Source of the DNA: Cupriavidus malaysiensis
GTDB lineage: Bacteria > Pseudomonadota > Gammaproteobacteria > Burkholderiales > Burkholderiaceae
Assembly (NCBI RefSeq): GCF_001854325.1
Contig: NZ_CP017754.1
Span: 1,488,001-1,552,000, forward strand
Length of the DNA stretch: 64,000 bases
Reading direction: 5' to 3'
Below are positions 29,161 through 38,018 of this stretch, one piece after another. The notes beneath the pieces are model-generated. The model was given only the letters and a program-made list of their open reading frames with translations. It was not told the DNA's origin and did not search any database. A program made the translations under genes and the position numbers. Numbering within the stretch: position 1 is the first letter of the stretch; the number at the start of each line of letters is the position of its first letter.

Positions 29161-30459
29161 ATGCCTATCCTCCCTTCGAGATTGCCAGGCAGCCCCGTTC
29201 CGCAGCGCTGGCTGTGGGGGGCGTTCCTGTTGTTGTATCCCGCCGCGACGCTGGTAGTGAGAGGCGGGGCGAGTGCGCTGCTGCTGGCAGCATCGCTCGT
29301 TGCCGTATATTCGTTGATCGTTTCGCGCTCCCTGCCGGCTCCTGTGCAGGACGCGTCCGCGCGGCTTGCCGTGGGCTTCTGCTTCGCCATGGCCGCGCCA
29401 CTCTGCGCGGTGGCCCTTAGCGAGCTGTGGCATCGGCAGCTGACACTCGGCGCCTTCGATTCCCCTGCGCGTTTCCTGGCTGCCGCCCCGCTCTTTCTCG
29501 CTCTACGCAAGGCGCCGGCGGCCACCCTGCGTTGGGCAGATCTGTCCTTTGGCGTTGGCGCGATGGCCGCCTTGGGCATCAGTGTGTTCGCGCCGCGTGA
29601 CTGGGGCGATGGCCGGCTTGGCAGTACCTTCCTCAATCCGATCCATTTCGGTGCCATTGCCCTCGTGCTCGGTGTCCTTTCAGCACTGTCTTTGAACTGG
29701 TGGGGCAAGGATCCCCTTGGCGTGCGGCTGTTCAAGCTGGCAGGGTTGGCAGCCGGCCTGCTGTCCTCGCTGCAGACCGGTGCGCGCGGCGGATGGCTCG
29801 CTATCCCGGTGATCGTCGTTGTTCTGGCCTTCGTGCCCCGGGAGCGGAAAGGGCGTGGGTGGCGTAAGGTGCTCCCGTTCGCTGCTCTGGCGATTGCCTT
29901 GGCTGGCTACCTGGCCTCCCACACGGTGCGAGAGCGGATCCACATGATCTGGTCCGATCTGTCGCAGTTCGAGCAGGGACACAAGGACACCTCGATCGGC
30001 ATCCGGCTTCAGATCTACCAGGCAGTGCTTTCCCTGATTCCACGCGATCCCGTCTTCGGCCTTGGTGCGGACGGGCTTGCCGCCAGCCTGCAGTCCCTGG
30101 TTGATACGGGGGGCATGACTCCGATCGCCGCGCAGTTCGGGAGAGGCGAGACGCACAACCAGATGCTGGCCTATGTGGGCAGCTTCGGCATCATCGGCGG
30201 ACTAGCGCTGGCAGCGCTTTATCTGATGCCTGCCGCGCTGTTCTGGAATTTTCGGGCGGCGCCGGCCAGGTGCGCCGCGCGCGCGGCGCTGATGGGCGTG
30301 GTCTTTGTCGTCGCCTTTGTGACGTTCGGCTTGACGGTGGAAACCTTCAACCTGAAGATGACGGCGTCGTTCTATGCGACCGTGATTGCAGTGCTGGCTG
30401 CCATCGCTTCGCACAATGCACCTCCGGTGGCGTCGGCCGCCGGGCGCTCCTTGCAGTAG
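29161..30459 (+). CDS. O-antigen ligase / Wzy-like polysaccharide polymerase, copy 1
   Basis: A 432-residue integral membrane protein with about 10-12 helices and a large periplasmic loop near residues 260-340, the O-antigen ligase (Wzy_C/WaaL) architecture. Key family residues visible are LQTGARGGWLAI and the loop motif ETHNQMLAYVGSFGIIG with the conserved His. It would join O-antigen to the lipid A core, or polymerise O-units, on the periplasmic side. It is followed by a GT2 gene. Third codon positions are less G/C-biased than in copy 2 at 31486. Confidence 0.82.
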   Translation: MPILPSRLPGSPVPQRWLWGAFLLLYPAATLVVRGGASALLLAASLVAVYSLIVSRSLPAPVQDASARLAVGFCFAMAAPLCAVALSELWHRQLTLGAFDSPARFLAAAPLFLALRKAPAATLRWADLSFGVGAMAALGISVFAPRDWGDGRLGSTFLNPIHFGAIALVLGVLSALSLNWWGKDPLGVRLFKLAGLAAGLLSSLQTGARGGWLAIPVIVVVLAFVPRERKGRGWRKVLPFAALAIALAGYLASHTVRERIHMIWSDLSQFEQGHKDTSIGIRLQIYQAVLSLIPRDPVFGLGADGLAASLQSLVDTGGMTPIAAQFGRGETHNQMLAYVGSFGIIGGLALAALYLMPAALFWNFRAAPARCAARAALMGVVFVVAFVTFGLTVETFNLKMTASFYATVIAVLAAIASHNAPPVASAAGRSLQ

Positions 30460-30477
30460 CTTCTACCGTGGACCGAC

Positions 30478-31470
30478 ATGTTCAGCATACTGATTCCGTC
30501 CTGGAATAATCTGCCGTATCTCAAATTGTGCATCGAAGGGATTCGCCGTCATTCCGCTCTCGCGCACGAGATCATCGTGCACGTCAACGATGGTTCGGAT
30601 GGCACGCTGGAGTGGGTCCGTTCCCAGGGCATTCGCCACACATGGTCGGCTGGAAACGTCGGCGTCTGCCTGGCACTGAATGATGCCGCGCGCCTTGCTA
30701 CCTGCGATACGCTGCTCTATCTGAATGACGATATGTACTGCACGCCGGGCTGGGACATCGCGCTCGATGCGGCGCGACGCCGGGCAGGGGGCTCATTTGT
30801 TTATCTGGCCGCCAATCTGATCGAACCGGTCGATACGGGCAATGCGCAGGTGATGGTTGCCGACTTTGGCAGGACCCCCGACGATTTCGATGCGGATGGC
30901 CTATGCGCTTTCGCTGCCGCAGTCGGGCAGATCGCTGACAGGGATGGCATCGCGTTGCAACCGATGCTGATCAGCCGCCGGCTCTGGCAACTCGTCGGCG
31001 GGTACAGCATCGAGTTCGGCCCCGGCATGAGCAGTGACGATGATTTTCTGATGAAGCTCTGGCTGGTGGGGTGCAGGACGTTCCGCGTGGTCGGCGGGGC
31101 GCGCGTCTATCACTTCAGTTGTGCGACGACGCGGCGCGTCCGGCGCAATCGCGGTGGGCGCGCATTCCTGCTCAAATGGGGCATCACGCAGCAGGCGTTC
31201 GTTCGTGGCCATGTGCGCGCATCGATGTCCGGTGGCAGAGGACGGCCGCCGGCAGCGATCCGCTCCGGATGGCTGGCCAGGATGAAGCGCGCGCTCTACG
31301 CCTTCCGCGGCCATCCGACCGCGGACCTCTACGCCTGGGAACCCGACTTGCCGGCGCAATTGGGGCGGGTGCTGGAAACGGCGGAAACGGCGGAAACGGG
31401 CGAGAAGCCTGGGGCCGACAGCGCCGCCGCCGGCGCCGCGACGACCTGGAGCGCGGCCCGGCAAGCGTAG
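30478..31470 (+). CDS. GT2-family glycosyltransferase, copy 1
   Basis: A 330-residue GT-A glycosyltransferase. It starts MFSILIPSWNNLPYLKLCIE; the nucleotide-binding NDGSDGTLEWV and the DxD-like metal site YLNDDMYC near residues 80-88 are present, and GPGMSSDDDFLMKLW lies around 180-195. It is clearly paralogous to the minus-strand copy at 32876, but uses more A/T-ending codons. After residue 295 the sequence is low complexity, with ETA-ETA-ETG tandem units. It probably adds a sugar to outer core or O-antigen; the donor is unknown. Confidence 0.85.
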   Translation: MFSILIPSWNNLPYLKLCIEGIRRHSALAHEIIVHVNDGSDGTLEWVRSQGIRHTWSAGNVGVCLALNDAARLATCDTLLYLNDDMYCTPGWDIALDAARRRAGGSFVYLAANLIEPVDTGNAQVMVADFGRTPDDFDADGLCAFAAAVGQIADRDGIALQPMLISRRLWQLVGGYSIEFGPGMSSDDDFLMKLWLVGCRTFRVVGGARVYHFSCATTRRVRRNRGGRAFLLKWGITQQAFVRGHVRASMSGGRGRPPAAIRSGWLARMKRALYAFRGHPTADLYAWEPDLPAQLGRVLETAETAETGEKPGADSAAAGAATTWSAARQA

Positions 31471-31485
31471 GCTGACTGCAGGCGC

Positions 31486-32754
31486 TCAGTTGGGAATCGG
31501 TGCGGCTGGCGATTTCGCACCACGGTATCCGCAGCCAAGCAGAATGCCGCCCAGCAGCATCATCATGTGCCCTTCGGCGAAATCGAGCAGCAGCGAGTTG
31601 GCCAGGCAGCCTGCGGTGAAGATGGCGAGCCAGGCCAGCAGAAGATGGCGCGACGGGCCGTCCAGGCGCGCCGCGCCGCGCGCGATCTGCAGCAACAGGT
31701 TGAGAAACAGCAGCAGGCCGACAGCGCCGAGCTGGACTGCCATCAGCAGGTATTCATTGTGCGGGTTGTAGGTCATCTGACCCGCTGCTTCCGTCTTGCC
31801 GCGTGTCATCTGCTCGAACTCGGTGCCGAGTCCAGCGGCACCGAAGCCCGCCAGTGGCCGTTGCGCGATCAGCAGCAGGCTCTTGCGATAAAACTCCAGG
31901 CGCAATCCCGACGAGGTGACGGCGTTGCTGTGCTCGTATTGCCGCACTTCGTCGCGGACTTCCAGCAGGCGCCCGCCGTGCATGGTGAAGGCGATGCCCA
32001 GCAGCACCCCCGCCCCAACGACCAGCACCGATGCCATGGCCATGGCGCGGCCCGGCGACCTCTTGCGCTGGCCTTGGATACAGCGCAGCGCCACGAGCAG
32101 CACGAAGGGCAGGGCGATCACTTGCCCAGTGCGGCCCTGCAGCATGACGAGGACGTTGATGAGCGAGAGGGCCGCCACGGCCGCCGACGCCCACTGCACG
32201 CGCCTCTCGCGGGCACGGAGCGCCATGTCGGCAGCAAGATAGAAGAGCAGTACGCCGAACATGCCGGCGGCGATGCGGTTCTTGAAGACCCAGGCGTGCG
32301 TTTCCGGCTCGTGCGCGAGATAGGCCGGGCCGATCTGGGTCAAGCCCAGATAGTTGCTCGTCGACAGCACCACGATCAGGGTCAGGGTGCCGAACAGCGC
32401 GTAGCGCACCGCTGGCGCCCAGCCCGAGTCCTTGAAGGCGATCACCGCCAGCGGCAGCAACAGCAGCTTGCGGTATTTGCCGACCCAGCCCCAGGCCTCG
32501 TGATGTGGGGCCACCGTATAGGACACGCTGATGATCAGGGCGCCGAGCAGCAGCAGGGCCGCGAGCGAGGCGCCATGGCGCGGCAGCAGCGGCAGGCCGC
32601 GCCAGAACTCGGGTGCCAGCAGCAGGCAGGCGGCGAACAGCCCGCAGGCGATATTGGTGCCTGCCGTCGAAACAGGCACCAGGCACAGGGCGGTGACCGC
32701 GAAGAGACGGGCTGCGGTCAGTTGCCGGGAAGCGCGGGTGGATTGGGATGGCAT
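31486..32754 (-). CDS. O-antigen ligase / Wzy-like membrane protein, copy 2
   Basis: A 422-residue polytopic membrane protein of the O-antigen ligase family with about 11-12 hydrophobic helices. The large periplasmic loop includes RPLAGFGAAGLGTEFEQM and the signature YNPHNEYLLMAVQLGAVGL with the conserved His-Asn. It is tail-to-tail with the GT2 copy 1 gene, 15 bases apart. It is the last gene of a minus-strand unit with GT2 copy 2 and a WaaE-like gene. The start at 32754 lacks a ribosome-binding site, so it may be a few codons off. One of the two ligase-like genes may be a polymerase instead. Confidence 0.82.
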   Translation of the reverse strand: MPSQSTRASRQLTAARLFAVTALCLVPVSTAGTNIACGLFAACLLLAPEFWRGLPLLPRHGASLAALLLLGALIISVSYTVAPHHEAWGWVGKYRKLLLLPLAVIAFKDSGWAPAVRYALFGTLTLIVVLSTSNYLGLTQIGPAYLAHEPETHAWVFKNRIAAGMFGVLLFYLAADMALRARERRVQWASAAVAALSLINVLVMLQGRTGQVIALPFVLLVALRCIQGQRKRSPGRAMAMASVLVVGAGVLLGIAFTMHGGRLLEVRDEVRQYEHSNAVTSSGLRLEFYRKSLLLIAQRPLAGFGAAGLGTEFEQMTRGKTEAAGQMTYNPHNEYLLMAVQLGAVGLLLFLNLLLQIARGAARLDGPSRHLLLAWLAIFTAGCLANSLLLDFAEGHMMMLLGGILLGCGYRGAKSPAAPIPN

Positions 32755-32875
32755 GGGGAGAGGGTTGGCCCGTGCGCGCAGCGACGGGTGCGTGTTCCGA
32801 CGTCGGTTCTTGGCTTGTGGCCGCGACCGCGAGTATATGCGATGCTGTGGCGTGCTTGCCGGGGCGCGGCTGCGC

Positions 32876-33721
32876 TTATCCTTGCAGGACCCGCTTGAGG
32901 CGCGCACGGAGCAGGGCGCGGCGCAGCCGCCCGTCCGCGGGCGGTTCACCCAGGACCGTGGTATGGCCTGCTGCCTGCCCGCGCCGCAGATAGAAGCGGT
33001 CGAAGGTGGCCTGCGTCATTCCCCATTTGTTCAGGAACTGGCGCCGGCCGTCGTTCTTGACGATCTTGCCGGTGCTCTTCTGCTGGAAGTGGTAGACCAG
33101 GCTGTCACCCACGCCGAGAAAGACGCGGCAGCCGGCATGCCAGAGTTTCATCGAGAAATCGTTGTCGCTGCTCATGCCCGGGCTCAGTTCGCTGCTGTAG
33201 CCACCCACCTTGAACCACCAGTCGCGATGCACCAGCGTGGGCGGCCAGGTGGCGCCGAGCCAGTCGGCGCGGGCGAGCCGCGTGGTGGCGGCGACCAGTC
33301 CGGCGGCGTCGAAGCGGTCGGCGTCACGGCCGAAATCCTGCACTACCACGCACGGGTTGCCGGTGTCGACCGGCTCGATCATGGTGCCGGACAACATGAA
33401 CAGGTCCGACGGCATCCGCTCGATATGGCGCACCAGGGCGCTGTCCCAGCCGGGGCAGCAGAACATGTCGTCGTTCATGTAGACGATGTAGTCGCGCGTG
33501 GCGCGGGCGGCTGCCAGGTTGACCGCATGGCAGATGCCGATGTTGCCCGGCGAGGCAGTGTGTTCGATGCCTTGTTCGCGTACCCAGTCCAGCGTACCGT
33601 CCGAGCCGTCGTTGACGTGCACGATGATCTGGTGGTCATGCGCCGAATGGCGGCGCAGGCTGTCGATGACCAGGCGGAGGTAGGGCAGGTTGTTCCAGGT
33701 CGGGATGATGATGGAGAACAT
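32876..33721 (-). CDS. GT2-family glycosyltransferase, copy 2
   Basis: A 281-residue GT-A glycosyltransferase closely resembling the enzyme at 30478: MFSIIIPTWNNLPYLRLVID, VNDGSDGTLDWVREQGIEHT, YMNDDMFCCPGWD and ELSPGMSSDNDFSMKLWHAG align without gaps. It has the G/C-ending codons typical of the window. It lies between the WaaE-like gene (84 bases upstream) and O-antigen ligase copy 2, all on the minus strand. Predicted role: sugar transfer in LPS outer core or O-antigen; the acceptor is unknown. Confidence 0.87.
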   Translation of the reverse strand: MFSIIIPTWNNLPYLRLVIDSLRRHSAHDHQIIVHVNDGSDGTLDWVREQGIEHTASPGNIGICHAVNLAAARATRDYIVYMNDDMFCCPGWDSALVRHIERMPSDLFMLSGTMIEPVDTGNPCVVVQDFGRDADRFDAAGLVAATTRLARADWLGATWPPTLVHRDWWFKVGGYSSELSPGMSSDNDFSMKLWHAGCRVFLGVGDSLVYHFQQKSTGKIVKNDGRRQFLNKWGMTQATFDRFYLRRGQAAGHTTVLGEPPADGRLRRALLRARLKRVLQG

Positions 33722-33805
33722 GGCAATCAGGGTGCGGGATCGTTGTGGGCGCGTGGGGGAGCGGCATGGTCTGCCGGCTGGCTGGCCTGGCGGGTGGCGA
33801 CGGGC

Positions 33806-34555
33806 TCAGGCCGAGGCTCCTAATGCACGGGCACGGCGGTACTTCTCGTAGCTGACGGCGGCATTCATGCGGGCGATGGCGAAGCCGGTGCGGCCGTCCA
33901 GGATGCCGCGCTTGACCAGCAGCGTGCGCAGGAAGGCCCAGGCGCCATGCAGGGCGGGCGAGAGGGGCCCGACCTGCTTGCCGCGCCGGCGCAGTTCGCG
34001 AGCGCCGGCCTCGGCATATTGGCGGCTCTTGGCCTCGACCTGCGCGCGCGAGGTATAGCTGTAGTGCAGCAGCGAGGTCTTGAGCCTGGCGACGGGGCCT
34101 CGCGGCTCCACGCTTTCGTGGACGAGGTTGTCGGAAAAGCGCGCGCTGCCACGCCGGAACAGGCGCACGATGTAGTCGGGCCGCCAGCCCGAATGATGGA
34201 CCCAGTGACCGCAGAACTGCGACAAGCGCGGCACGGCGTAGGCATCGGCGCGGCCGTCGGCCATGGCTGCGCGCAGTTCGGCGGCCAGTTCGGGCGTGAC
34301 GCGCTCGTCGGCGTCGATGCTGAACACCCAGTCGCCGGTGGCGGCGTCGAGCGCACGGTTCTTCTGCGGGCCGAAGCCCGGCCAGTCGGTTTCGATCACA
34401 CGAGCGCCGAGTTCGCGGCAGATGCGGACGGTGTCGTCGCGGCTGCCGGAATCCACCACGACGATCTCGTCGGCGAGGTCCCGCACCGAGCGCAGGCAGT
34501 CGCCGATATGCGCCGCCTCGTCGCGGGTGATGACTATGACGGACAGGGAAGGCAT
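33806..34555 (-). CDS. GT2-family LPS core glycosyltransferase (WaaE/KdtX-like)
   Basis: A 249-residue cytosolic GT2 enzyme similar to WaaE/KdtX beta-1,4-glucosyltransferases, which add glucose to the first heptose of the LPS core. It starts MPSLSVIVITRDEAAHIGDC; the metal site is in FSIDADERVTPEL near residues 79-91, and the C-terminal half has LVHESVEPRGPVARLKTSLLHYSY, a strong family signature. It is divergent from msbA with a 194-base spacer containing a large hairpin. No clear ribosome-binding site precedes ATG 34555. Confidence 0.88.
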   Translation of the reverse strand: MPSLSVIVITRDEAAHIGDCLRSVRDLADEIVVVDSGSRDDTVRICRELGARVIETDWPGFGPQKNRALDAATGDWVFSIDADERVTPELAAELRAAMADGRADAYAVPRLSQFCGHWVHHSGWRPDYIVRLFRRGSARFSDNLVHESVEPRGPVARLKTSLLHYSYTSRAQVEAKSRQYAEAGARELRRRGKQVGPLSPALHGAWAFLRTLLVKRGILDGRTGFAIARMNAAVSYEKYRRARALGASA

Positions 34556-34622
34556 CGGGGAGAGTGAGAGGGAATCCGAGGGATTACGGTTACAATGGCT
34601 GCCGCCCAGGTGCGCCAATGCG

Positions 34623-34679
34623 GCAGCAGCATCACACATCTGGCACCGGCTCCGCGTGCCAGATGTGTGATGCTGCTGC
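34623..34679. repeat. Perfect 24-bp inverted repeat between the WaaE-like gene and msbA
   Basis: Left arm 34623-34646 (begins GCAGCAGCATCACAC) and right arm 34656-34679 (ends GTGTGATGCTGCTGC) are fully complementary over 24 bases, with a nine-base loop CGGCTCCGC. Neither side has a T-run and both flanking genes point away, so it is not a terminator. If transcribed towards msbA it would form a very stable leader hairpin ending about 70 bases before the start codon. Confidence 0.92.
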
Positions 34680-34749
34680 GCCGGCGCCGATGGCGGTGGC
34701 CGGCCCTTCCACCGGCATGCCGGCTTCACGGGCCTTCTAATCAAGAGTG

Positions 34750-36525
34750 ATGGTGAGTATACAAGCAAAGCCCCAACAGACCACCGCGGAGGATGTGCAA
34801 GTCGGCAAGCGGCTGATGGGCTATCTGCGTCCCGAAGCCCGCGTTTTCCTCATCGCGATCCTGGCCATGGCGGTGGTCGCCGCCAGCGAGGGTATCATCC
34901 CCAAGGTCGTCAACGACCTGCTGGACAAGGGCTTCGGCGGCGACTACGCGGGGCGGCTGTGGCACGTGCCCGCCATCCTGACCGGCGTGGCGCTGATCCG
35001 CGGCGTGGCCCAGTTCGCCTCGGGCTACCTGCTGAGCCTGATCTCCAACCGGGTGCTGCTCAAGATGCGCATGCAGATGTTCGACCGCATGCTGCACGCG
35101 CCCGCGCTGTTCTTCCACCGCAACACCGCCGCCTCGCTTATCAATGCCGTGATCTTCGAGGTCAATCAGGTGCTGTCCATCCTGACCAATGTGTTCATCA
35201 CCCTGGTGCGGGACTCGCTCACAGTGCTGGCGCTACTCATCTACCTGTTCTATACGAACTGGCGCCTGACCCTGATCGTGGCCGTGATCCTGCCGGTGAT
35301 CGGCTACCTGATGTCGAAGATCAACCGCCGCCTGCGCCGCCTGAACCGCGATCACCAGGCGCTCACCAACAGCGCGGCCTATGTGGTGGAAGAGGCGGCG
35401 GGCGGCTTCAAGGTGGTCAAGCTGCACGGCGGCGAGGCCTACGAGATGGACCGCTTCCGCCGCATGTCGGAGCGGCTCAAGGCCTATTCGATGCGCATGG
35501 CTGTGGCGGGTGGCCTGAACCAGCCGGTGACCGCTTTCCTGGCCGCGCTGGCGCTGTCGGTGATCATCACCATCGCCATGGTGCAGGCGCAGGGCAACCA
35601 GACCACGGTAGGCGGCTTCACCGGCTTCGTGATGGCGATGCTGCTGCTGATCTCCCCGCTCAAGCACCTGACCGATATCAACCAGCCTCTGACGCGCGGC
35701 ATCACCGCCGCCGAGATGATCTTCCGCCTGATCGACGAGCCGATCGAGCGCCGCGAAGGCGGCCTGCCGCTGGCACGCGCGCGCGGCGACCTGGTCTTCG
35801 AGCGGATCGGCTTCCGCTACGGCGAAGCCGGCAAGGCGGCGCTGTCGGGCATCGATTTCCGCGTCGACGCCGGCGAGGTGGTGGCCCTGGTGGGGCCGTC
35901 GGGCAGCGGCAAGACCACGCTGGTCAACCTGGTGCCGCGCTTCTTCGATCCGACCGAGGGCCGCATCCTGCTCGACGGGAAGTCCATCGACGGCTACTCG
36001 TTGCAGGATCTGCGCCACCAGATCGCTTTCGTCAGCCAGGACGTGGTGCTGTTCAACGACACCGTGGCCGCCAACGTGGCCTACGGCGTGCATCCGCGCG
36101 AGCAGATCGACATGGCGCGCGTGGAGCGGGCGCTGGCGGCGGCCTACCTGACCGACGTGGTCAAGGGCTTGCCGGAGGGGCTGGAGACCAATATCGGCGA
36201 CAATGGCATGAAGCTGTCCGGCGGCCAGCGCCAGCGCCTGGCGATCGCCCGCGCGCTGTACAAGGATGCGCCGATCCTGATCCTGGACGAGGCCACTTCG
36301 GCACTCGATTCCGAATCGGAGCGCCAGGTCCAGGCCGCGCTCGAATCGCTGATGCAAGGCCGCACCACGCTGGTGATCGCGCACCGCCTGTCCACCATCG
36401 AGAACGCCGACCGCATCGTCGTGCTGGAGCAGGGCCGGGTGGCGGAACAAGGCACCCACGACGAACTGCTGTCCGCCGACGGCCTGTACGCCGGCCTGCA
36501 CCGCATCCAGTTCGCGGTGCAGTGA
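34750..36525 (+). CDS. msbA: Lipid A export permease/ATP-binding protein
   Basis: Homodimeric ABC exporter that flips lipid A-core across the inner membrane. It is 591 residues: six membrane helices in the first 330 residues, then the ATPase domain with Walker [10 protein letters not shown] at 382-390, signature LSGGQRQR near 490 and Walker [20 protein letters not shown] 34750 is directly preceded by an in-frame GTG at 34747, so either may be used; the ribosome-binding site is weak. The context beside LPS core genes supports lipid A transport. Confidence 0.94.
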   Translation: MVSIQAKPQQTTAEDVQVGKRLMGYLRPEARVFLIAILAMAVVAASEGIIPKVVNDLLDKGFGGDYAGRLWHVPAILTGVALIRGVAQFASGYLLSLISNRVLLKMRMQMFDRMLHAPALFFHRNTAASLINAVIFEVNQVLSILTNVFITLVRDSLTVLALLIYLFYTNWRLTLIVAVILPVIGYLMSKINRRLRRLNRDHQALTNSAAYVVEEAAGGFKVVKLHGGEAYEMDRFRRMSERLKAYSMRMAVAGGLNQPVTAFLAALALSVIITIAMVQAQGNQTTVGGFTGFVMAMLLLISPLKHLTDINQPLTRGITAAEMIFRLIDEPIERREGGLPLARARGDLVFERIGFRYGEAGKAALSGIDFRVDAGEVVALVGPSGSGKTTLVNLVPRFFDPTEGRILLDGKSIDGYSLQDLRHQIAFVSQDVVLFNDTVAANVAYGVHPREQIDMARVERALAAAYLTDVVKGLPEGLETNIGDNGMKLSGGQRQRLAIARALYKDAPILILDEATSALDSESERQVQAALESLMQGRTTLVIAHRLSTIENADRIVVLEQGRVAEQGTHDELLSADGLYAGLHRIQFAVQ

Positions 36526-36657
36526 GACGGCGCGGCCCCGGCCATCGTGCCGGGCTCCCGGCGCGGGGACGCCGAGCGCCGGCGCGGCAGGGCCGCGGCG
36601 GCATTCCAACAGGCCCGTCGAGGCCGGCCGGGGGGAACCCCGTACAAGGAGACAACG

Positions 36658-37251
36658 ATGACTCACGCACCGCAAGCCGCCATCAGCCGCTTTCCCGTTC
36701 CCGCCTTGCCGGATCTGCCCGAGGACATCCGCGCGCGCATCCTGGAAGTGCAGGAGAAAGCCGGCTTCGTGCCCAATGTCTTCCTCGCGCTGGCGCACCG
36801 GCCGGATGAATTCCGCGCCTTCTTCGCCTACCACGATGCGTTGATGCTCAAGGAGGGTGGCCTGAGCAAGGGCGAGCGCGAGATGATCGTGGTTGCCACG
36901 TCGGGCGCCAACCAGTGCCTGTACTGCGTGGTGGCCCACGGCGCCATCCTGCGCATCTACGAGAAGCAGCCGTTGCTCGCCGACCAGGTCGCGGTCAACT
37001 ACCGCAAGGCCGACATCACGCCGCGCCAGCGCGCCATGCTCGACTTCGCCCTCAAGGTCAGCCAGGCATCGGCCGAGGTGGGCGAAGAGGACTTTGCCGC
37101 CCTGCGCGCCCATGGCTTCAGCGACGAGGATGGCTGGGACATCGCGGCCATCACGGCCTTCTTCGGGCTCTCCAACCGCATGGCCAACACCATCGGCATG
37201 CGTCCCAACGATGAGTTCTTCCTGATGGGGCGGGTGCCCAAAGCGAAGTAA
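36658..37251 (+). CDS. Carboxymuconolactone decarboxylase/AhpD-fold peroxidase-related protein
   Basis: A 197-residue AhpD-like all-helical protein. The redox motif is Cys87-x2-Cys90 followed by His94 in NQCLYCVVAHG, with the upstream acidic relay GEREMIVVA. Such proteins act as alkylhydroperoxidases or thiol-redox enzymes. A strong AAGGAG six bases before ATG 36658 fixes the start. It lies 132 bases after msbA on the same strand; co-transcription is possible. The substrate is unknown. Confidence 0.85.
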   Translation: MTHAPQAAISRFPVPALPDLPEDIRARILEVQEKAGFVPNVFLALAHRPDEFRAFFAYHDALMLKEGGLSKGEREMIVVATSGANQCLYCVVAHGAILRIYEKQPLLADQVAVNYRKADITPRQRAMLDFALKVSQASAEVGEEDFAALRAHGFSDEDGWDIAAITAFFGLSNRMANTIGMRPNDEFFLMGRVPKAK

Positions 37252-37271
37252 GGAACGTATCCGCGCGCAGG

Positions 37272-37334
37272 CCGCGCCAGTCGCGCCAGTCGCTTCAGTC
37301 GCTTCAGTCGCTTCAGTCGCTTCAGTCGTCTCAG
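37272..37334 (+). repeat. 9-bp tandem repeat between convergent genes
   Basis: Seven consecutive 9-base units of consensus TCGCTTCAG (CCGCGCCAG, TCGCGCCAG, four exact TCGCTTCAG, TCGTCTCAG). The array fills the space between the AhpD-like gene and the convergent lipoprotein gene, and its last unit contains the lipoprotein stop codon. Four identical units suggest recent expansion. Confidence 0.9.
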
Positions 37335-37852
37335 CGGATCTGGGCGCAGCTGCCGCTCTCAGGATCGAACAGCACCGGCCAGGCATGCTCGTACGCGCCC
37401 GGTGTGCAGTGGCTTTCGCACTGCGCGAAGGCCAGTGTGATGCGGCGTGGATCCTGCCAGACCATCAGCTTGCAGGCGCTGCCGTCGACCGCCTGGAGTT
37501 CCACGTGCGGGGTCTGGCGCACCTGGTGGAATTCCCTCAGGTCGAAATGGCAGGTGCCATGGCGCCCCGCCTGCACGTTCCAGATCAGGACCTCGACCGC
37601 ATTGTGGGCGACGCGCATCTGGGCTTCCTCATGGAAACCGTCTTCCTCGGTACGCCTGCATTCACCGGCCAGCTCGATATCGCGCTGCGGGATCGGCGTC
37701 GGTGCGGCCTGTGGCAGGCCCGGGCCGGAGGAGACGCGCGGTGCGCCGACGACGGCTGGAGGGGTGGGCAGCAGAGGTGTCTCGCAGGCGGTGAGAAGGC
37801 AAGTCGCCAGCAGTCCGGCCACGCTGCCGGACATGATCGGTGCGATCCGCAT
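37331..37852 (-). CDS. Putative lipoprotein, unknown function
   Basis: A 173-residue protein with a lipoprotein signal: hydrophobic VAGLLATCLLTAC with the lipobox cysteine at residue 23, followed by a Pro-rich linker (24-55) and a compact domain containing several cysteines that may form disulfides in the periplasm. AAGGAG lies five bases before ATG 37852, so the start is firm. I do not recognise a family. The stop codon is inside the 9-bp repeat array, so repeat changes could alter the C-terminus. Confidence 0.75.
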   Translation of the reverse strand: MRIAPIMSGSVAGLLATCLLTACETPLLPTPPAVVGAPRVSSGPGLPQAAPTPIPQRDIELAGECRRTEEDGFHEEAQMRVAHNAVEVLIWNVQAGRHGTCHFDLREFHQVRQTPHVELQAVDGSACKLMVWQDPRRITLAFAQCESHCTPGAYEHAWPVLFDPESGSCAQIR

Positions 37853-38018
37853 GCTGGCTCCTTCCAGGCGCTGCCACGGTCCGCCGCGGTTGGCGAGCCT
37901 CGCCTGCATTCTTATTTATAGCCAATGGCGAGGGAAAGACGAGGGCGGAATCGTGTACGCAGGTGGTTCGCCACACACCGCCGGCCCGTCGATGCCGGAC
38001 GGCGCGGACGGCTGCCGT

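Noticed and set aside
34623..34679. The 24-bp inverted repeat as an intrinsic terminator, tRNA or CRISPR repeat
   Set aside because: There is no T-run on either side, both flanking genes face away, no cloverleaf, and only one copy is present in the window.
37272..37334. Tandem array as a CRISPR array
   Set aside because: Units are 9 bases with no spacers between them, and no cas genes are nearby.
35233..37386. Minus-strand open frame of about 700 codons opposite msbA and the AhpD-like gene
   Set aside because: Same shadow pattern; the opposite strand carries intact, recognisable genes. Its ATE-ATE repeat is only the reverse reading of the 9-bp array at 37272-37334.
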